64,000 bases of DNA from Gloeopeniophorella convolvens (lineage: Eukaryota > Basidiomycota > Agaricomycetes > Russulales). The stretch lies in contig WTXD01000011.1 of assembly GCA_022496205.1 (NCBI GenBank), positions 124,001 through 188,000 on the forward strand, given 5' to 3'. Below the pieces are notes generated by a model. It did not search any database. It was not told where the DNA came from and was given only the letters and a program-made list of their open reading frames with translations. Shown here one piece after another: positions 58,625 to 64,000 of the stretch (positions within the stretch are counted from its first letter, which is position 1; each line of letters starts with the position of its first letter). A program made the translations under genes and the position numbers.

Positions 58625-61458
58625 TCACACGGCCGCGGGCGCTGCGCTGCGCTCGGTTGGCATGCGTAGCCGGCTCTGCGCCTGCACACTCGCCGCTGCC
58701 CTCGTCAGGTTCGACGCGCTCTTCTTGTACACCATGCCCGTACCCGTGCGCGGGCGCACCGGGACGCCCTGCTCCGACAGCACCGAGTCGGTGGAGCCCG
58801 ACTTGGGAAGGCCCGAGGCGGTTGGCAGGCTCGGCGGGCGCGCGTTGTAGCGGAGCGTGCCGGCATGGGCATGGGCTGACGGCGGGCCGGAGAGCGCACG
58901 TGCGCGCTGCGGGTCGTGCCGGCGGTTGTACCCCAGCGCGGAGCCAGGCTTCTCGCCGGGGGGCATGCCCGCGCCTAGCGACGCTGAGAGCTGCAGCGGG
59001 CGCGGGGTGCGCGCCGTGGGAAGTGTAGAAGTCGCATACATGCGGGGAGTCTTGGGAGTATGCGGCAGCAGCGCGGGTGCGGACGCGTCTGACACCTCGG
59101 ATCCTGACGAGATCGGTCGGCTTGACAATGGCGCGCTTGGCCTTGCAATCCCACTTTTCATATCCGACGAAGACGCTTTCGGTCGCAAGCTGGCGACCGA
59201 AGGGCCGCGCGATAGAGGGATGGGCGGCAGGCTCTTATCGCGGTCCCAAGAGCCCAAGGAGGCAGTGTAGAGAACATCGGTCGCGTCGGGGGTGACCGGT
59301 CCAAGTAAGCTCTGAGTAGACGAGCTAGAAGGAGTCACGACTTGGTCGTGAGACTGCGACTCGGCGAAAGTGTCCACAGATGACGACGAGGGCTCCGAGA
59401 AGCGTGCCTGAGAACGGGAGGGCTGCTCAGGGGAACCGTGCTCGGGAATACTCAGCGATAGTGTGGATGATCCAGACTGGGCGCGCTTTGGCCATGAAGT
59501 GGGGGGAAGAGATGGTCGCCCCTTTGTCTTTTGTGATGATTGTAACAAGCCCGACTTTCCTTCAGCAGAGAAGGAACGCGAAAGCGGGTGCGGGTGCGAG
59601 CGCGAGGAGCGCGGTGTACTGCTGAGAGACGATGCCGACGACCGACGAGAGAGCGCGAGATGAGATAGGCGCTTCGTGAGAGGAGATGGTGCGCCTTCAT
59701 CCTCGCTAAGAACGGACAGGTGGAATGTTAGTCAACGCACATGCGAAAAATGCATGTGCGTACCTGTCACTCCATCCCAGGCCAGTTGTTAGTCCGATAC
59801 CACCTTTGAGGAGGCGGCCGTCCCGATGACGCACCCTGCGCTGGTGCGTATCGCGCTCATCTTTGATAACGCCCGACTTGGCTACAGGGAAATTATGAGG
59901 CCCGGTTACGTGGCTGTGGGAGAAGCGTCGCTTACTCGTTGATGCAACACTGAGAATGCTCCCAGGACGATTGCCATCGGCAAGGATCATAGGCGATTCA
60001 GCGCGTGTGTTCTGCGGGAGGAGCTTCGAATGAGGGGACAGCATCCCATCTCGAAGCATAAGATTCCTGATGATCACCAATTAGAGCTAAAAACGTGCGA
60101 TGCCGAAGGGAACAAGGGACGCACGGTAACGGCGTATGCAGATCCAGGCTAGAATCCGAGTCGCCACCCTCGTCATCATCCGGGGGTATCCCGAAATCCC
60201 CTTCGCCATCCTCGATCATGAGACCGTAGTCCTCCACAAACGACTCTTCGTTCCAGAGTTCTTCGTCGTCATCTCGCTTATTGACATAGGCCAACAAACT
60301 CCGTGATGCGAGAGGCGCCCCTCCCTCACTTTGCCGCCGGCCTGATTGAGCGGGCAATGAAAACGTCGAGGACCTCGCCACTTCACTTGTCCGGCGTGAT
60401 CCTGGTAACGATTTGGGCACGCGCCGCCTCGACTGTGATCGTGCGCGCGAACCCGTTGACGACGTTCCAGAGCGGCGCCTCGGCCGGGGCGTAGCCGCAA
60501 TACAGCCAGCAATGTCAGGACTAGACGCACGATCGGAGTCGTCAGGCGGCGGGGGCATGTGAGGAAATGCGTTGGACGCGTGCCCGGCGTCCTGAGATGG
60601 CTCCCGGCTCCGGGGATGCTGTGTCGGGGGCGGAGAGTGCGTGCGTTCTGAATTGGTAGGACTTGTGCTCCGGCGAGGCTGTGTCGCAGCCTGGCTGATG
60701 CGGTATTTGTGGGTCGCACTTTTTGATCGTGCTGCGCGCATCCGCAGATGAAACGAGAGGGCTTGGGAATCCAGGTCGGTAGTATCGTCGTCTTGTAACG
60801 CGGGAAGGTCATGCATGTCGATGGATGATATAGACTCATCATGGCTACTTCTGGCAAACGGCCGAGGGGAGGGTGTGGTGCGTGGAATGTCGGCGAGAGA
60901 AGTCCGGGTGAGAGAGTGCTCCGATGCATCGACAGAGGGAAGCTCTTCGTCCTCGAGGATTGCCTCATTCACAGCGACGGTTATGGGAGGGGACCTCGCG
61001 CGGTCGGAGGTAAAAGCGCGGGGAGTCGCGTAAGACGGGAGCGGAACAGAGAGCGAGCCATTTGAGGAAAACGAGCGTACAGAATGGGCAGATATAGAAG
61101 TCAGCGACTCGGTCCGATTACGACTTGAAGACTGGGGAAAGGTAGACATGGCAGACGAAGCAGGAACGGTAGATGGTCCACTGCTTGTGCTTGCAAAGCT
61201 CGCGGCAGAGTCTCTCCACGAGGAGTTGGAGGACGTGGATATGCGAGAAGTACGGCGGGAACGGGCGGCATTGGTAATGTAGACGAGGTCCTGCTCGGAT
61301 AACGGAGAGGGGCCCGGCACGGGGGGCAATGGCAAAGAGGGCGGACGGGAAGGGGGTGGGTTGGGAGAGGGAGGGATGAAGGTTGGCGGGCTGGGGAACT
61401 CGCTGAGGAGAAGGGGAACGGGGGGGCCTCGGGGGGACCTTACGGAACGGGGAGACAT
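58625..61458 (-). CDS. large Ser/Pro-rich intrinsically disordered protein, unrecognised
   Basis: Exons 61458-60125, 60066-59936, 59881-59764 and 59705-58625; 887 residues, all junctions in phase. The composition is dominated by Ser, Pro, Arg and Thr. Recognisable structure is confined to short motifs: SEQDLVYITNAARSRRTSRI near residue 55, LWNEESFVEDYGLMIEDGEG, the core DGRLLKGGIGLTTGLGWSD followed by EDEGAPSPLTKRLSHLALS, and SLGSWDRDKSLPPIPLSRGP. The densely placed S/T-P and RxxS sites suggest a phosphorylated scaffold, but that is inference. The glycine-rich LLKGGIGLTTGLGWSD segment spans a splice site and is the most conserved-looking part. No enzymatic domain is seen. A hairpin sits at the donor of intron 3. 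Confidence 0.75.
59735..59761. repeat. perfect inverted repeat (10-bp arms) at an intron 5' splice site
   Basis: Arms acgcacatgc (59735-59744) and gcatgtgcgt (59752-59761) with loop gaaaaat. On the minus strand it begins directly after the donor GT (59763-59762) of intron 3 of the Ser/Pro-rich gene. Confidence 0.85.
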
Positions 61459-63022
61459 CGTGAACGAGGCAACTAGAGCGAAGAGGGTTCGTGGGGCTTA
61501 TGGAGGAGACAAAAGAGCAAAAGAGGACCTGTAGGCGAGCTGGCGTGGTGGAGAGCCAAGTGGAGAACAAAAGGAAGAGGCGGGAAGCGGGGCGGCGTAA
61601 ATGAAGGGCCACGAATGTAGCAAAGCGCCGGGGGGCCCAATTGAGGGTGTCCTGAATGGAGAGGACAGGGCGAGGAGCGGAAAGGGAAACGGGGAGAGGA
61701 GAAAGCGGGAAAGACTGTCGGGAGAGGCAAGAGTAAAATGGAAGGGCCCTGGCAGACCGGCGAGGGACTAACTTATTTATTACGCTTCGAAGCGATGTTG
61801 TACACATGCTTCCTCCGAACATCCCGCTCTCTCCCATGCCGTACACCTCTCACTTCCCACCGCCACAATTCAGCCCCAGCTTTCTCTTCCCTCCTTCTCC
61901 TGCCCTCTCTGCTCGCACTCATCCTCCTCCCAGTCGTAGATCATCGACCGGTCGGTCTTCTTGACATTCCAACAGATCCCGATCGCGATACCTCTTTGCG
62001 CCACAAATCCATCACTTACAAGACCTTGTTACATCCGCACCATTTCCAACTCAACTCTTTTCAGTAAACGCCAATCACGATTCTATACCGCCATCTCCTT
62101 CTTGACCACTCTGCCGTCAGCACGTGTCGCTCGGTCTTCAAGACGCATCAATCGACCTCACGTCCACTGCCCGACCCTCTCAAATCGCCATCGGACATAA
62201 GTACTTAAGTACAAGTCGATCTGTTTGTCTATAAGCTGGACGCGCTGAGTGACACAATCCGACGCGGCCGACGCAGCGCTGTTCCCGCGCCAGTACCGCA
62301 CGCGCCGTCCGTGATCAACTGGGATCAACCCCGTGCCGCTGTGCTGCTCATGAACAGCCCCAGATGGCCACACTGAATCACAAAAGTTGGCCGTTGCTCA
62401 TTGCAGTGTACGCCGCTATCTCGTGGCCGCAGTCGAGGCGCCGTCTCTTTGCAACAGGAACAAGGAACAGATTACCCTTATAGACCTACAGCGCCCAGGG
62501 GCTCCGTTGCAAACTGGCAGCACGTCAAAATGGTCGTGGATCTCTTTGCGGGCCTCACCGTCTGGAGTCGCAGACCGGAACTATTCTGTGATCTATGATT
62601 GTTGTTGTAGATTGATAAGTGCCCGGAATCAGTGCATCTGCGCGCACATCCATGTTATTTGCGGCCCTTCAAGCGCTTTGCGCATCCCTGCAATGCAGCG
62701 TCTGAATCAAAATTAAATGGCATCTCGGATGAGCGCTAGCAAGCGTCATACGCGACGCATAATTGCCACTGCTCCTTTGGGCGACGCGTTATCGACATTA
62801 CGTACCGCGCCGACGCTCACGTTCCAGCACGTGCTAATTCCCACGCGACGTGTCTGTACCTGTTGTCGAGCGCGCTCGTCGTCGACAACCAAGACAGTCA
62901 CCGCAGAGTGCGAGGCAACCAGGTACGACCGGTCACAGCCGGCTCATAGACAATGTGCAGTGGAGCCTCACGCAACTGTTGCAGATTTCACCCGCCCTTC
63001 CACTCCTTCAACCCCTCTCACA
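61459..63022. other. divergent intergenic region
   Basis: About 1.6 kb between the Ser/Pro-rich gene and OST4. Purine-rich on the plus strand up to 61740, then CT-rich after 61800, as in fungal promoters on either side. No gene recognised. Confidence 0.5.
62201..62212. repeat. 12-bp perfect palindrome
   Basis: gtacttaagtac; dyad-symmetric, in the intergenic region about 810 bp upstream of OST4. It could be a protein-binding site or chance. Confidence 0.5.
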
Positions 63023-63145
63023 ATGATCAGCCACGACACCCTCTACTCGCTCGCCAACACCCTCGGCGCCCTCTCCATGCTCACCATCGTCGCCTACCAC
63101 TTCATCGCCGTGAACGCCAAATATGTCACCCGTGGCGCTGCGTAG
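63023..63145 (+). CDS. OST4: oligosaccharyltransferase subunit OST4
   Basis: Single-exon minigene of 40 residues starting MISHDTLYSLANTLGALSML and continuing TIVAYHFIAVNAKYVTRGAA. It matches the OST4 pattern: a short lumenal N-terminus, one transmembrane helix and a YHF-VN end; total length is the family norm. Ost4 is a small ER membrane subunit that holds Stt3 and Ost3/Ost6 together in the N-glycosylation complex. The same frame is open upstream to 62717, but the residues before MISHD have no family resemblance, the family always starts at this Met, and the ATG has a favourable context (acaATGA). Easily missed by length cut-offs. Confidence 0.93.
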   Translation: MISHDTLYSLANTLGALSMLTIVAYHFIAVNAKYVTRGAA

Positions 63146-63866
63146 CAGGGGTCTTAAATCGGGGGTGCGTTTGCCCGTCAGCTCTGACCCAAACCAACTC
63201 TTCCTCACTTTCACCAAAGTCACAGGTTCATGTAGCCTTTCGCATATTCCTTTAGGCCACTCGGAGCATCCCCCGTCTAGGATATACGCATGGGTGTATA
63301 GCGAACGCCGCCATGTTCCCAGAATATACTCGCTTTCGTTCGTCTAGCCGGATGGCCGGTGTCGTTGCCTCAGCCGAACTGAGCACACCCCCTGCCCGAG
63401 CATGAGCGAACGCTGCTCGGCACCCCAACGTGGCGAAGATGCCACCGCACCAAGTGCTGCATTCATGCCGGCAGAGGCTACATGGTGCAGACCTGCGACT
63501 GCGGCTTCCACGCTGTCTGACACGTCGGGCCTGATGACATGCCGAGGGCCGCAGTGCCCGCACCCTGGTGCACTCGATTTCCCCAGGGGGAAGCACGGGC
63601 TCGCACTACATCTTCCCCGTCTCCACCAGCGCTGTATGATACAGTGCACCGTTAGACACAGAGACATCATGATCACGAGGAGACCTCCACGAAGAACACG
63701 AAGCGCATGCGCCTGCATTCGAGCAAAGCTCTGTCGAAGTCGAAGCCTAAGCCCAACGTACACGATCCTCTACTGACACCCAGCGCGCATCCATGCACAG
63801 CTTGACGTCTGCCCGAAGCCAGAAATTATGTCCATGCCCATCGAGTGCTTCTGTCCGAGCAGCGCC
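63146..63866. other. 3' intergenic between convergent genes
   Basis: 721 bp between OST4 and the minus-strand glycosyltransferase stop; only unconvincing frames. Confidence 0.5.
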
Positions 63867-64000
63867 TCAGAGCCACTGCACCCACCCGGACCCCGTCCAG
63901 GCCTCCTCAAACGCCTTCTCCGAAAACGTCACCGTCGCACGTGCGCGTGCCCGCTCGCGCATCGCGAGCCGCTCGGCCGCGGGCATCACGAGCACCTCGT
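63867..64000 (-). CDS. glycosyltransferase C-terminus, possibly ALG11, partial
   Basis: Enters from the right edge; stop TGA at 63869-63867. The 44 visible residues include EVLVMPAAERLAMRERARAR followed by FSEKAFEEAW. The pattern (M-x-x-x-E-R-x-x-M-R-x-R-A-R, then a basic/aromatic F-x-E-x-x-F) is how GT-B mannosyltransferases of the ALG11/ALG2 group end. ALG11 adds the fourth and fifth mannoses to the dolichol-linked precursor on the cytosolic ER face. With so little sequence the family is a guess. Confidence 0.45.
   Translation of the reverse strand, partial: EVLVMPAAERLAMRERARARATVTFSEKAFEEAWTGSGWVQWL

Noticed and set aside
61118..61846. 242-codon minus-strand frame upstream of the Ser/Pro-rich gene
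   Set aside because: Shadow of that gene's first exon and its pyrimidine-rich promoter in another frame.

Overview
The window is eukaryotic nuclear DNA from a filamentous basidiomycete, most likely an Agaricomycete (species not assigned). Genes are dense, carry many introns of about 45-60 nt with GT...CTRAY...AG signals, and encode typical fungal protein sets (CFEM and Kre9/Knh1-type GPI proteins, DUF1688/Urc4, the fungal HSP90-ATPase/DUF3684 family). Gene models below were built by hand from reading frame, splice signals and family resemblance; none has transcript support.

Layout. 0-8 kb: 3' end of an ABC transporter, a TDA3-like FAD oxidoreductase, a CFEM GPI protein divergent from the splicing factor SYF2, then UPF3 (nonsense-mediated decay). 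8-14.1 kb: an allantoate/nicotinate-type MFS permease and a head-to-head pair of Kre9/Knh1-like GPI proteins. 14.5-21 kb: ORC3 (replication origin complex; two apparent GC-AG introns), a PQ-loop membrane protein and mitochondrial ETF-ubiquinone oxidoreductase. 22.9-29.5 kb: histidinol-phosphatase, a gene-poor stretch, and a URC4-like uracil catabolism gene. 29.9-34.2 kb: a sucrose/alpha-glucoside-type transporter and an unrecognised signal-peptide/membrane protein. 34.9-41.4 kb: a 27-exon, about 1,728-residue HSP90/sacsin-type ATPase with an HEXXH motif at its very C-terminus, the most unusual gene here. 41.5-49 kb: a cytochrome P450, proteasome beta subunit PRE1, an intron-containing tRNA-Pro(UGG), and recyclin-1 (RCY1). 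49-64 kb: two GC-rich gene-poor stretches around a C2H2 transcription factor, a Sld3-like replication gene, a Ser/Pro-rich disordered protein, the 40-residue OST4 subunit, and the 3' end of a glycosyltransferase.

The genes are mostly housekeeping, with no operon-like or secondary-metabolite cluster. Loose themes are DNA replication (ORC3, Sld3-like), RNA processing and surveillance (SYF2, UPF3), N-glycosylation (OST4 and a possible ALG11), endocytic recycling (TDA3-like, RCY1) and nutrient import (two MFS families). No CRISPR array, rRNA, intact transposon or plasmid feature was seen.
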